From Myxococcales bacterium (GTDB lineage: Bacteria; Myxococcota; Myxococcia; Myxococcales; Myxococcaceae): a stretch of 64,000 nt of DNA. The notes below the pieces were generated by a model. That model was not told where the DNA came from, searched no databases, and saw only the letters and a list, made by a program, of their open reading frames with translations. The stretch covers positions 40,339 through 104,338 of the forward strand of contig JACPVI010000014.1 of assembly GCA_016191815.1 (NCBI GenBank), read 5' to 3'. Shown piece after piece: positions 33,950 through 42,078 of this stretch (its first letter is position 1; each line of letters starts with the position of its first letter). The position numbers and the translations under genes were made by a program.

Positions 33950-35020
33950 GTGCCGAAGGTGCTGATCGACCTGCGGATGGTTCGCGGCCCGCTCCACGGG
34001 ATCGCCCGCTACGCCCTCGAGCTCGCGCGCCGGCTGCCCAAGCTGGCGCCCGAGATGAGCTTCGTCGGCCTCACCGGCCCCACCGGGCTCACCGATCTGG
34101 GCCCGCTCGCGCCTCCGATCCCGCTCGAGCGCTGCCCGGCCCCGTTCCTCTCGCCCTTGGAGCAGCCTGCGCTCCTGGCCTCGCTGATCCGCTCCTCTTG
34201 TCAGCTCTTCCACGCCACCTCGTTCTCGCTCCCGCTGCTGTGGCCAGGGAGGCTGGTGGCCACCCTCCACGACGCCAACCACCTCGCCCTCCGCGACTGT
34301 TACGGGCCCGGGCGGCTCGCCTACTACCGCCTGATCGTCGGCCCCCGGGCTCGGCTCTCCCGCGCCTTGATCACCGTCTCGGAGTTCTCCCGCGCCGAGC
34401 TTGCCCACCACCTCGGCTTGAGCCCTTACCGGCTTCAAGTCATCCCCAACGGAGTGGACGCGCGGTATGCCCCTGCTCTCCCCTCCGAGGTCGAGCGCTT
34501 CCGAGCTCGGCGAGCGCTGCCTTCGCGCTACTTCGCCGCGGTGGGCAACCTCAAGCCCCACAAGAACCTCGCCCTGCTCGCCAGGCTGGCGCCGAGGCTG
34601 CCCGCGCCGATCGCCCTTTTGGCCGGGCGTGGAGCGAAGAAGACCCTCGCCCTCGATGCGGACGCGATCGAGCTCGATCCGCTCCCGGAGGAGGAGATGC
34701 CATGCTTCTACGCCGGCGCCACCGCGTTGCTCTTGCCGTCTCGCTACGAGGGATTCGGCCTCCCCGCGCTCGAGGCGATGGCGTGCGGCTGTCCGGTGAT
34801 CGCGGCCCGCGCAGGCGCCTTGCCCGAAATCGGAGGCAGCGCGGCCCTGCTGGTCGATCCGGCCGACGCCCAGGGCTGGGTCGACGCCGCCTTGCGGCTG
34901 TGGCGGGACGAGCGGATGCGCGGGGAGCTCGCCGAGCTCGGTAGAGAGCGCGCGAGTCGCTACGCCTGGGACGACTGCGCCCTGCGGACGCTGGCCGTCT
35001 ACCGGCGGGCCCTCGCCTAG
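33950..35020 (+). CDS. Family 4 glycosyltransferase, second copy
   Basis: 356 residues, GTG start. GT4 GT-B enzyme: N-terminal KVLIDLRMVRGPLHGIARYA, then LVATLHDANHLALRDCYGPG, VSEFSRAELAHHLGLSPYRL, and PNGVDARYAPALP. The donor domain has FAAVGNLKPHKNLALLARLA and SRYEGFGLPALEAMACGCPV with the EX7E pair. It differs from the neighbouring GT4 in subgroup. Together with the GT-C, GT2, O-antigen ligase and LptFG genes it forms a spread-out set of surface-glycan genes. The acceptor cannot be told from sequence. Confidence 0.9.
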   Translation: MPKVLIDLRMVRGPLHGIARYALELARRLPKLAPEMSFVGLTGPTGLTDLGPLAPPIPLERCPAPFLSPLEQPALLASLIRSSCQLFHATSFSLPLLWPGRLVATLHDANHLALRDCYGPGRLAYYRLIVGPRARLSRALITVSEFSRAELAHHLGLSPYRLQVIPNGVDARYAPALPSEVERFRARRALPSRYFAAVGNLKPHKNLALLARLAPRLPAPIALLAGRGAKKTLALDADAIELDPLPEEEMPCFYAGATALLLPSRYEGFGLPALEAMACGCPVIAARAGALPEIGGSAALLVDPADAQGWVDAALRLWRDERMRGELAELGRERASRYAWDDCALRTLAVYRRALA

Positions 35021-35114
35021 GCGACTCGCCAACCTGCTCGAATCGAGCTATCCAGCGCCTGCTGTTCGCGGGGAATCGCGTCGAGGCCGTCCCCGCCAAC
35101 CGGAGGGTTCACCC

Positions 35115-37214
35115 GTGAGGTTTCGCCAGCTCGTCCCCGTCCTTCTCTTCGCCGCTGCCTGCGCCGGCCCCTCGGGGCCCACCGGCCCGGAAGGCCCCGA
35201 GGGCCAGCCGGGTTCCCAGGGCCCCCAGGGATCCGTCGGTCCGAAGGGCGACCAGGGGGACGCAGGGGTGGAGGGCCCTGCCGGCCCGCTCTCCAGCCCG
35301 CCCCGGATCGAATCGGTCTCCCCGGAGTGGGGATCGAACAAGACCGAGGTGACGCTCACCGGGCAGAGCTTCTCGGCGACCCCCGATCAGAACCGGGTCA
35401 CCTTCGACGGGGTCGAGGCGACGATGGTCTCCGCCACCTCCACCCAGCTCGTGGTGCGCCCCGGCGCGCCGGTGGCGTACCCACGCCCGGTGGCGATCTC
35501 GGTGGAGGTGGCGAAGCAAGTCTCCAACGCCGTGGCCTTCTGGCTGGTGCCGTCGGGCACGCCGCGGGCCGAGCCGGCGGCGCTCCCCACCTCCCCGACC
35601 GCGGGGGTGCTGGTCGGCGCCGATCTGTACCTGGCCGCGGGGGGGTTCTCCAGCTCGGCGGGGCTGTACCGCGTCGAGTCGAGCGGAAGGACCACCCGCG
35701 TGGTCCGAGCGGCCTCGCTGAGCTTCGTGCCGCAGGGCGGAGGTCCGTCGCAACTCTTCGACGTTCCGCTGGCGCTCGCCACCGACGGGACGGAGGTGTA
35801 CTTCACCTCGGCCTTCGGCTCGGTGCGCCGCTACAAGCCCTCCACCGGTGCTGTCTCGGAGGTGCTGGGCCCTCAGCAGGGAGGAGGCGGTCCGAACTGG
35901 CCGCCGCTCTCCGGCATCGCGAGGGGCCCCACCGGCTTCCTCTACGTGGTGGACCGAAACCTGGGCGGCGGCCAAGGAGGCCTCCTGCGGCTCTCACCCA
36001 CCGGCCAGCTCACCGCGATCACCGATCCGGCGCTGGCGGGCGCGTTCGGCGTGGCCGCCGACGGAACCGACGTCTTCGTCTCCATCGAGGGCGCGGGCAC
36101 GGTCGCCAAGCTGGCCGATGCGAGCGGCACTTACTCCGTCACCGGCGCGTTCGCCACCGGCGCGGTGAGCCCCCAGGGCATCGCGATCAGCGGGGGGAAG
36201 GTCATCGTCTCCTCCGACGACGGCCGCCTCCGCTCGGCCGACCGCGCGACCGGCGGCGCCATGGCCGTCCACCTGGACGCCAACGGCTACACCTACCAGG
36301 CGCGGGGCCTCCACGCCCCGGCGAACGGGGACCTGTTCCTCGCCCAGCCGGACAGCAGCGCGGTTCGGAAGATCACCTCCCTAGGCAACGCGGCCACCAT
36401 CGTCTCCGCCGGCATCCGGATCGCCTTCGGCACGCTGCGCATGAACGGCCGCTGGTACTTCGCCGGAGTCGGGGGCGCTTTGTTCTCTGGAGGGCCGGCC
36501 GCTGGAGACGGAACGATCCTGGAGCTGGCGCAGGACGGCTCGAGCCGCGTCCTCGCTGTCGGGGACCTTCCCATCGGGCTCGCACAGACACCCTCCTCGC
36601 GCCTGGCGGTGAGCGACTGCCTGGGCCGGAAGATCTACGTGCTCGATCCGAGCAACGGCACTTCGTCCGATCTGCTGACTTCCGCCGACGGGCTCACCTG
36701 CCCCGCGGGGTTGGCCTACAACACGGCCGGCGACCTCTTCTACGTCAACACCGTGCTGGGAGGCCCGGGGGTGACCACCATCGGCAAGCGCACCTCTGCT
36801 GGCGTCAACACCCTCTCCTTCTCGACCGGCCTGCCCCCGGGGACGCTCCACCTCGCGCGCAGCGGAGGAAAGTTGCTGACGCTGGGTCTCGGCCCGGGCG
36901 GCAACTTCCCCATCTTCTCCGCCGACGAGCAAACCGCCGGCACGGCCACCGAGCTGGTGCCCGGCACCGCGGTGTCCAGCGGCTCGGCGCTGGCGAGCTC
37001 TCCCACCGGAGAGGTGTACCTGCTCCGCTTCGGCGGCGAGATCCTGAAGCTCGATCCGCAGAGCGGCACCCTCTCCCGCTTCGGGACCTCGCTCACCCAG
37101 CCGATCGGCGGACAGGGGCCCCAGAGCATGAGCTTCTCCATCGGCTTCAAGCCCGACGGCACGCTGCTGACGCAAGACTTCGGGCAGGGCGAGCTGATCG
37201 CCGTCGCGCCGTAG
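35115..37214 (+). CDS. Lipoprotein with collagen-like repeats, IPT/TIG domain and propeller
   Basis: 699 residues, GTG start. Lipobox FAAAC (Cys16) is followed by about a dozen Gly-X-Y triplets (GPSGPTGPEGPEGQPGSQGP, then GPKGDQGDAG), a short collagen-like stalk. Next is an IPT/TIG immunoglobulin-like domain at about 65-145 (RIESVSPEWGSNKTEVTLTG). The rest, about 155-695, consists of NHL/SMP-30-like propeller blades (GADLYLAAGGFSSSAGLYRV, VAADGTDVFVSIEGAGTVAK, PTGEVYLLRFGGEILKLD). It is probably displayed at the cell surface as a binding head on a stalk. No enzymatic residues are evident. Confidence 0.83.
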   Translation: MRFRQLVPVLLFAAACAGPSGPTGPEGPEGQPGSQGPQGSVGPKGDQGDAGVEGPAGPLSSPPRIESVSPEWGSNKTEVTLTGQSFSATPDQNRVTFDGVEATMVSATSTQLVVRPGAPVAYPRPVAISVEVAKQVSNAVAFWLVPSGTPRAEPAALPTSPTAGVLVGADLYLAAGGFSSSAGLYRVESSGRTTRVVRAASLSFVPQGGGPSQLFDVPLALATDGTEVYFTSAFGSVRRYKPSTGAVSEVLGPQQGGGGPNWPPLSGIARGPTGFLYVVDRNLGGGQGGLLRLSPTGQLTAITDPALAGAFGVAADGTDVFVSIEGAGTVAKLADASGTYSVTGAFATGAVSPQGIAISGGKVIVSSDDGRLRSADRATGGAMAVHLDANGYTYQARGLHAPANGDLFLAQPDSSAVRKITSLGNAATIVSAGIRIAFGTLRMNGRWYFAGVGGALFSGGPAAGDGTILELAQDGSSRVLAVGDLPIGLAQTPSSRLAVSDCLGRKIYVLDPSNGTSSDLLTSADGLTCPAGLAYNTAGDLFYVNTVLGGPGVTTIGKRTSAGVNTLSFSTGLPPGTLHLARSGGKLLTLGLGPGGNFPIFSADEQTAGTATELVPGTAVSSGSALASSPTGEVYLLRFGGEILKLDPQSGTLSRFGTSLTQPIGGQGPQSMSFSIGFKPDGTLLTQDFGQGELIAVAP

Positions 37215-37247
37215 GGGCCGCCACGGCGGACCCGTTCAATCTGCCCC

Positions 37248-38522
37248 TCACCCTAACCCTCTCCCGCGCGCGGGAGAGGGGATTGCCAGCGCCGCTCCCA
37301 GCGCGAGCGCGAGCGCCATGGAGAACTGCGCCTGGAAGAGCGGATCGTGAGCCAGCGCGAGGAGGAGGAAGAGCAGCAGCGCGGACTGCCCGAAGGAGCC
37401 CAGCGGTAGCCCGCGCATCCTCCACGCGAGTGCGGCCAACAGCCAGAGGAACAACAGTAGCCCCGGGACGCCGATCTCCGCGGCGATGGAGAGAAGCTGG
37501 TTGTGCGCCTTCCCGGGGTTGTCGAGCACGTGCTGCGGAGTGGAGGGGCCCGGGAAGCGCGCGGGGCGGAACTGCCCGAGCCCGACTCCGAGCAAGGGCC
37601 GCTCCTTCACCGCCCTGAGGCCGCAGGCGAGGATCTCCCCTCGGTCGCCGCTTCCCTCTCCGCTCAGCGAGGATATGAGGCGGGCGCGCAGCGGCGGGTG
37701 CAGTCCGATCACCGCGATCGCGGCCATAAGGAGGCCCGTCCCCAACAGCAGGCCGGCCCTCCGCCGGCCGGGAATGCGGGCGAGCGAGAAGGCGGCCGCG
37801 ACGGCGAGGGCGGCGGCGGCCATCCGCGCCACCGGGAACACCAGCACCGAGATGAACCCCAGCGCACAGAGCGAGAGCCAGGCGATTCGGCTCTTCCCCC
37901 TCGTCTCGAGGCCGAGCCAGAGCCCAAGCAGCACCATCAACCCGCCGACGTGGGCGAACTTCAACCGATGCGAGAGCAGGCCACCCGCCATGTAGCGGCC
38001 CTCGCTGCCTGGAACCGTCTCGTACAGTCGATAGAACGGCAGCCGGGTCCAAGCGAGCGCGTCGAACGCCTCCGGCCGGGGCCAGAGCCCGAAGTGCTGG
38101 AAGGCGGCGAGCACGCAGGACAGTCCGAAGACCGCCCCACCGCAGATCGCCACTCTCGCCCTCCACCGGCTGCCCAAGAGCGACAGCGCCTTCGCCGCCA
38201 CCGGAATGGCGAGCCAGTCCGTCAGCCGCGCCAAGCCCGTACCGGTGGGCCAGCCGGCGGTGATGGTGGGCGCGGCGATCGCCCAGGCCACCAACAGCGT
38301 GAGTGGAAGCCAGCGGGCGGCGAAGCGGCGCAACAGCTCCGCCGCGGCGTCCACCGCACCTTCCGGCAGGCGCTCCGCCTCGTCCCGCCTCAGGGCCAGA
38401 GCGTGCGCGGCCACTCCCAGGAAGCAGACCGCCACCCCCACCGATGCCAGCGCCTCGGCGCTCTGCACCCCCACCACCCAGAGGATGAGCCCCGCTGCGA
38501 GCCACCCCTCCAGCGCGCGCAT
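37248..38522 (-). CDS. O-antigen ligase/polymerase family membrane protein
   Basis: 424 residues with about twelve membrane helices and a large loop near the C-terminal third. The Wzy_C/O-antigen ligase signature appears as ERPLLGVGLGQFRPARFPGP, then PGKAHNQLLSIAAEIGVPGL, with His in AHNQLL typical of WaaL. It is predicted to join polysaccharide to lipid A-core, or to polymerise it, in the periplasm. It starts at the TGATG junction with lptG. Its last residues (PSPARGRG) are encoded by a palindromic repeat at 37257-37280, so the repeat may have replaced the original C terminus. WaaL and Wzy cannot be told apart with confidence. Confidence 0.85.
   Translation of the reverse strand: MRALEGWLAAGLILWVVGVQSAEALASVGVAVCFLGVAAHALALRRDEAERLPEGAVDAAAELLRRFAARWLPLTLLVAWAIAAPTITAGWPTGTGLARLTDWLAIPVAAKALSLLGSRWRARVAICGGAVFGLSCVLAAFQHFGLWPRPEAFDALAWTRLPFYRLYETVPGSEGRYMAGGLLSHRLKFAHVGGLMVLLGLWLGLETRGKSRIAWLSLCALGFISVLVFPVARMAAAALAVAAAFSLARIPGRRRAGLLLGTGLLMAAIAVIGLHPPLRARLISSLSGEGSGDRGEILACGLRAVKERPLLGVGLGQFRPARFPGPSTPQHVLDNPGKAHNQLLSIAAEIGVPGLLLFLWLLAALAWRMRGLPLGSFGQSALLLFLLLALAHDPLFQAQFSMALALALGAALAIPSPARGRGLG
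37257..37280. repeat. 24-bp perfect palindrome of a dispersed intergenic repeat type
   Basis: CCCTCTCCCGCG and its exact complement, preceded by the CTCACCCTAACC lead-in. This motif with flanks is a widespread GC-rich repeat that often sits at gene ends. Here it is inside the 3' end of the ligase gene and between the stops of two convergent genes. It can form a strong hairpin that might act as a terminator for both, although no T-tract is present. Confidence 0.6.
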
Positions 38523-39628
38523 CAGATGCCGCTCCTTCCCAGCCTGCCCTCGCGCCGGAGCCAGAGCACCACCGCGGCCAGCATCAGGAGCGCAAACGGC
38601 GCCCAGGCTGCCGCTTGGGCGGCGAGGTGCCCTCCCAGCACCAGCGCCTTGCCCACCACCATCAGCCCCCAGAGAGCCACCGCCACCACCAGCCCCTCGA
38701 AGAGAGCCACCGTGAGGTGTCCCTTCCGCCCGGGCCGGAGCGCCAACCCCACCGCCAGCATCGCGGCCGCGAACCCGGTGAGCGGGTAGGCAAACCGGTT
38801 GTGCAGGGCGAGCGCGAACCTCGCGGTGGGCAGGCCCATGGCGGCGCGCGTGGCGATCTGCTCGCGAAGCTCCGGCACCCGCATCTGCTCAGGCCGCCCT
38901 GGCCGGATGTGGAAAGCGCTCCTTCGCACCCCCAGGTCGAGGATCCGCCTCTCGCCCTGCTCCACGGGCGAGCTGCCGCCGGGAAAAAAGTCGCGCTGCG
39001 CGAAGCCCTCGAGCTCCCACTGGGTGCCATCGAGGTGCACCATCGACTCCGCGTCGATCCTCCGCGCGAGCCCGAAGTCCGGCGAGAGGGTGAGGATGGT
39101 GACGTCCTCGAAACCACGCTCCCAGTCCCCGCCTCGCAGGTGGAAGATGCGGTCTCCCTTGCGGAACCAGCGGGTCGGCGTGTGGTGGAACCGCCAGTCG
39201 CCCCAGCTCTGGAGCCGGTTGACGGTGATGTCGTCCACCCGCGCGCTGGCCCGGGTGGAGACCACCTCGTCGAACCCCACCAGCAGCGCCGCGGCGATGA
39301 GCGCGCACAGGCCGACCGGCAAGTAGAGCGCCGGCGGAGAGAAGGAGAGCGCCCTCATCGCGGTCAGCTCGCCCCGCTTGCGCAGGGTGGACACCGCGGC
39401 GGACCCACCGAGCAGCATCGCCGCCGGGCCGAGCTGCTGCGCCGCCACCAAGAGCTTGTTCCAGTACAAGAGCGCCACGTCGAGCCAGCGGTGCGCCACG
39501 TAGGCCTTCATCCGGTCGCCGAAGTCCGCGATCAAGAAGACCACCAGCACCGCGAGGTAGATGGCCAAGAAGTACTGCACGTAGAGCCGGATCAGGTACC
39601 TCGGGAGGGTGAGCGCCACGCCCCTCAC
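38522..39628 (-). CDS. lptG: LPS export ABC transporter permease LptG
   Basis: 368 residues. GTG 39628 overlaps the lptF stop by 4 bp, so it is preferred over upstream in-frame codons. It has the YjgP/YjgQ family layout: N-terminal TMs (PRYLIRLYVQYFLAIYLAVL), a cytosolic coupling region with RKRGELTAMRALSFSPPAL, a periplasmic beta-jellyroll with acidic and Gly-rich strands (FHLRGGDWERGFEDVTILTL), and C-terminal TMs. LptG pairs with LptF and LptB to extract LPS into the Lpt bridge. LptF is adjacent and co-transcribed. No lptB, lptC or lptA is in this stretch. The LptF/LptG assignment follows gene order and the shorter family pattern. Confidence 0.88.
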   Translation of the reverse strand: MRGVALTLPRYLIRLYVQYFLAIYLAVLVVFLIADFGDRMKAYVAHRWLDVALLYWNKLLVAAQQLGPAAMLLGGSAAVSTLRKRGELTAMRALSFSPPALYLPVGLCALIAAALLVGFDEVVSTRASARVDDITVNRLQSWGDWRFHHTPTRWFRKGDRIFHLRGGDWERGFEDVTILTLSPDFGLARRIDAESMVHLDGTQWELEGFAQRDFFPGGSSPVEQGERRILDLGVRRSAFHIRPGRPEQMRVPELREQIATRAAMGLPTARFALALHNRFAYPLTGFAAAMLAVGLALRPGRKGHLTVALFEGLVVAVALWGLMVVGKALVLGGHLAAQAAAWAPFALLMLAAVVLWLRREGRLGRSGI

Positions 39629-40734
39629 CGGAGGGACCCCTCTCGAGCCACCCGCGAGAGCGCGAGCGCGCCCAGCCCGGCGAAGACCAGGTTGGGGAGC
39701 TGCCCGCCCAAGAGCGCAGGCAACAGGCCGCGCTCGCCGAGCCCCGCGCACGCCCTCGCGGTGACGTAGTAGAGCACGTAGGCACCGATGGTGAGCAAGT
39801 AGCCTCGTGCTCTCCCCGACCGCCCGCGGCTCATCGCCAGCGGCACCCCGACGAGGGCGAAGGACAGTGGCATCAACGCCTGGCCCCAGCGCGCGTGGTA
39901 GGCCATGAGAAGAGTTCGGGAGTCCTCTCCCCTCGATCGGGCCTGCGCGGCCGCCTTCAACAGCTCGCCCGGGCTCAGCTCCTCGTTCGGCCGGCGGAAG
40001 CGGTTCTTGTAATAGAAGGTCTCCCCCACGCCCACCACCAGCTCTCCGCGCTCGAACTCCACCACCGCATACTCGTCGCTGGCCCGGTCGGCACGGTGGA
40101 CTCCACCCTCGGAGAGCGCCAGCTTCAGCGCCTCCCCGGCGCCGGTCGGGTTCACCTGCGCGCTCCTGGCCATCACCAAAAGCGGCGAAGCCGGATCTCG
40201 GCCGTCGTGGACCAGCACGTTGTGCCAGCGCCGCTCTGCGCCGCTCACCCGTTCGGCGTAGAGCGTCAGATCCGAGAGATCGTCGTAGAAGATCCCCGGC
40301 TTCACATCGCCCACCAGGTTCCGCTTGATCACCTCATTGGCCGCGTGCTTCACCGCCCTCAACCCCCACGGCTCGAGGCTGTAGGCCATCCCCATCACCA
40401 GCGCTCCGATTCCAGCGGCGAGCAATAGGGGGCCGGCGAGGATCTGCGCCGGCCCCACCCCGACCGCCTTCATCGCCGAGAGCTCGCCGTCCTCCGAAAG
40501 CCGTCCGATGCCCAGCAGGATCGCGAGGAGGAAGGCAATCGGGAGCGCCTGCTGGAGGAAGTGCGGCGCCAGGTAGACGGTGAAGAGGCCCAGATCGCGC
40601 GCGGTCACCGCCGAGCCCAAAAGCACGTCGGTCCCTCGCAAGAAGGACATCACGAACAGCAAAAGGAAGAGGAAGCCCACCCACGCGATGAGCGGAGCAA
40701 GGATCTCCCTGAGCAAGTAGCGCGGGAGGATCAC
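39625..40734 (-). CDS. lptF: LPS export ABC transporter permease LptF
   Basis: 369 residues from GTG 40734, which overlaps the purD stop by 4 bp. It has the same fold as LptG: PRYLLREILAPLIAWVGFLF at the start, LLGIGRLSEDGELSAMKAVG (the conserved SEDGELxAMKAxG coupling helix) at about 90-110, a periplasmic domain (YDDLSDLTLYAERVSGAERR), and terminal helices with HARWGQALMPLSFALVGVPL. It transports LPS out of the inner membrane with LptG and LptB. Translational coupling to purD suggests it depends on that gene for expression, an unusual pairing. Confidence 0.9.
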   Translation of the reverse strand: MILPRYLLREILAPLIAWVGFLFLLLFVMSFLRGTDVLLGSAVTARDLGLFTVYLAPHFLQQALPIAFLLAILLGIGRLSEDGELSAMKAVGVGPAQILAGPLLLAAGIGALVMGMAYSLEPWGLRAVKHAANEVIKRNLVGDVKPGIFYDDLSDLTLYAERVSGAERRWHNVLVHDGRDPASPLLVMARSAQVNPTGAGEALKLALSEGGVHRADRASDEYAVVEFERGELVVGVGETFYYKNRFRRPNEELSPGELLKAAAQARSRGEDSRTLLMAYHARWGQALMPLSFALVGVPLAMSRGRSGRARGYLLTIGAYVLYYVTARACAGLGERGLLPALLGGQLPNLVFAGLGALALSRVAREGSLR

Positions 40735-41984
40735 GGCCGATACCCGAGCGCCCGCGCACCGATGTCCCGGCGGTGGTGCGAGCCCGGGAAGCGGATCCTC
40801 GCCACTCCCGAGTAGGCGCGCTCGCGGGCGGCGGCGAGGCTCTGCCCGCTCGCGCAGACGGTGAGGACCCGGCCCCCGGCGGTGACCAGCCGGACGCCCT
40901 CGCGCCGCGTGCCCCCATGGAACACCCGCACCTTTGGGCCCACCTCCTCCAGCCCTTCGATGGGATCCCCGGTCCGGGGGGCGCCCGGGTAGCCGGCCGC
41001 GGCGAGCACTACCCCCACCGAGGCTCCGGGGCGAAACCGCAGCGGCCTGGGCTCCAGCCGACCCCGGGCGCACTCATCCAGCAGCGGGAGCAGGTCCTCC
41101 TCGAGTTGCAAGACCAAAACCTGCGTCTCCGGATCGCCGAAGCGGCAATTGAACTCGAGCACGCGCGGCCCTCCCCGGGTCAGCATCAGCCCCGCGTAGA
41201 GCGCCCCGCGGAACGGCGTCCCACGCCGGGACAGCTCCGAGAGCGTCGGGCCGATGACGTGCTCGCCGGTCCATCGCAGCGCCGCCTCGTCGAGGAAGGG
41301 CACCGGCGAGTAGGCCCCCATCCCCCCGGTGTTCGGCCCGGTGTCACCGTCACCCACCCGCTTGTGATCTTGCGCCGGAGGAAGCAGCACGTATCGTTCC
41401 CCGTCGCACAGGGCGATCACCGATACCTCCTCGCCCTCGAGCAGCTCCTCGAGAAGCAGCCGCTTCCCGGCCGGGCCGAGGGCCGCGAGCGACCTCACCG
41501 CTGCCTCCGCCTCGTCGGCGCCCTTGGCCACCACCACTCCCTTCCCCGCCGCGAGCCCGTCGGCCTTCACCACCACGTTCCCGAGCGAACGCGCGTGCGA
41601 AACGGCCTCCTCGACCGAGTCGAACACCCGAGCTTCCGCCGTGGGCACTCCAGCCTGCTGCATCACCTCTTTGGCGAAGGCCTTGGAGCCCTCGATGCGC
41701 GCCGCCGCCGCGGTCGGACCGAACACCGGGAAGCCCATTCCCATGAGCTGGTCGGCCAAGCCCGCCACCAGCGGCGCCTCTGGGCCCACCACGATCAAGT
41801 CCGGCTCGATCTCGCCGGCCAACCTCTGCACCTGGTCGGCGTCGTTCAGCGTGACCGGCATGTTGTGCCCCTCGGTGCCCGGGTTGCCGGGAGCGGAACA
41901 GAGCCACTTCAAGTTTGGGCTCTGGGCGAGCTTCCAGGCCAGCGCGTGCTCGCGGGCGCCCGATCCGAGGAGCAGGACCCTCAT
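40731..41984 (-). CDS. purD: Phosphoribosylamine-glycine ligase
   Basis: 417 residues, full length for PurD. The N terminus MRVLLLGSGAREHALAWKLA is the phosphate-binding loop. The ATP-grasp core shows VVKADGLAAGKGVVVAKGAD, then DHKRVGDGDTGPNTGGMGAY, and EFNCRFGDPETQVLVLQLEE, with metal ligands intact. It makes glycinamide ribonucleotide in step 2 of purine synthesis. The minus-strand order is purH, TPR protein, purD, lptF, lptG, ligase. It overlaps lptF by 4 bp and lies 84 bp after the TPR gene. Confidence 0.95.
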   Translation of the reverse strand: MRVLLLGSGAREHALAWKLAQSPNLKWLCSAPGNPGTEGHNMPVTLNDADQVQRLAGEIEPDLIVVGPEAPLVAGLADQLMGMGFPVFGPTAAAARIEGSKAFAKEVMQQAGVPTAEARVFDSVEEAVSHARSLGNVVVKADGLAAGKGVVVAKGADEAEAAVRSLAALGPAGKRLLLEELLEGEEVSVIALCDGERYVLLPPAQDHKRVGDGDTGPNTGGMGAYSPVPFLDEAALRWTGEHVIGPTLSELSRRGTPFRGALYAGLMLTRGGPRVLEFNCRFGDPETQVLVLQLEEDLLPLLDECARGRLEPRPLRFRPGASVGVVLAAAGYPGAPRTGDPIEGLEEVGPKVRVFHGGTRREGVRLVTAGGRVLTVCASGQSLAAARERAYSGVARIRFPGSHHRRDIGARALGYRP

Positions 41985-41991
41985 CGGCGGA

Positions 41992-42078
41992 CTCGCTCGT
42001 GGCTCATCGTCCCCCCGGCGCTTCGAGGCATCGGCGAAAGGTACAACCCTTCACATCTCGCTTGTGGCTCATTGCCCC
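41992..42078. repeat. Short direct repeat spanning the TPR-gene stop and purD upstream
   Basis: CTCGCTCGTGGCTCATCGTC (41992-42011) recurs imperfectly at 42057-42076 (CTCGCTTGTGGCTCATTGCC), 17 of 20 matching. The distal copy covers the TPR stop codon. It may be a remnant of a small duplication; a regulatory role is speculative. Confidence 0.35.
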
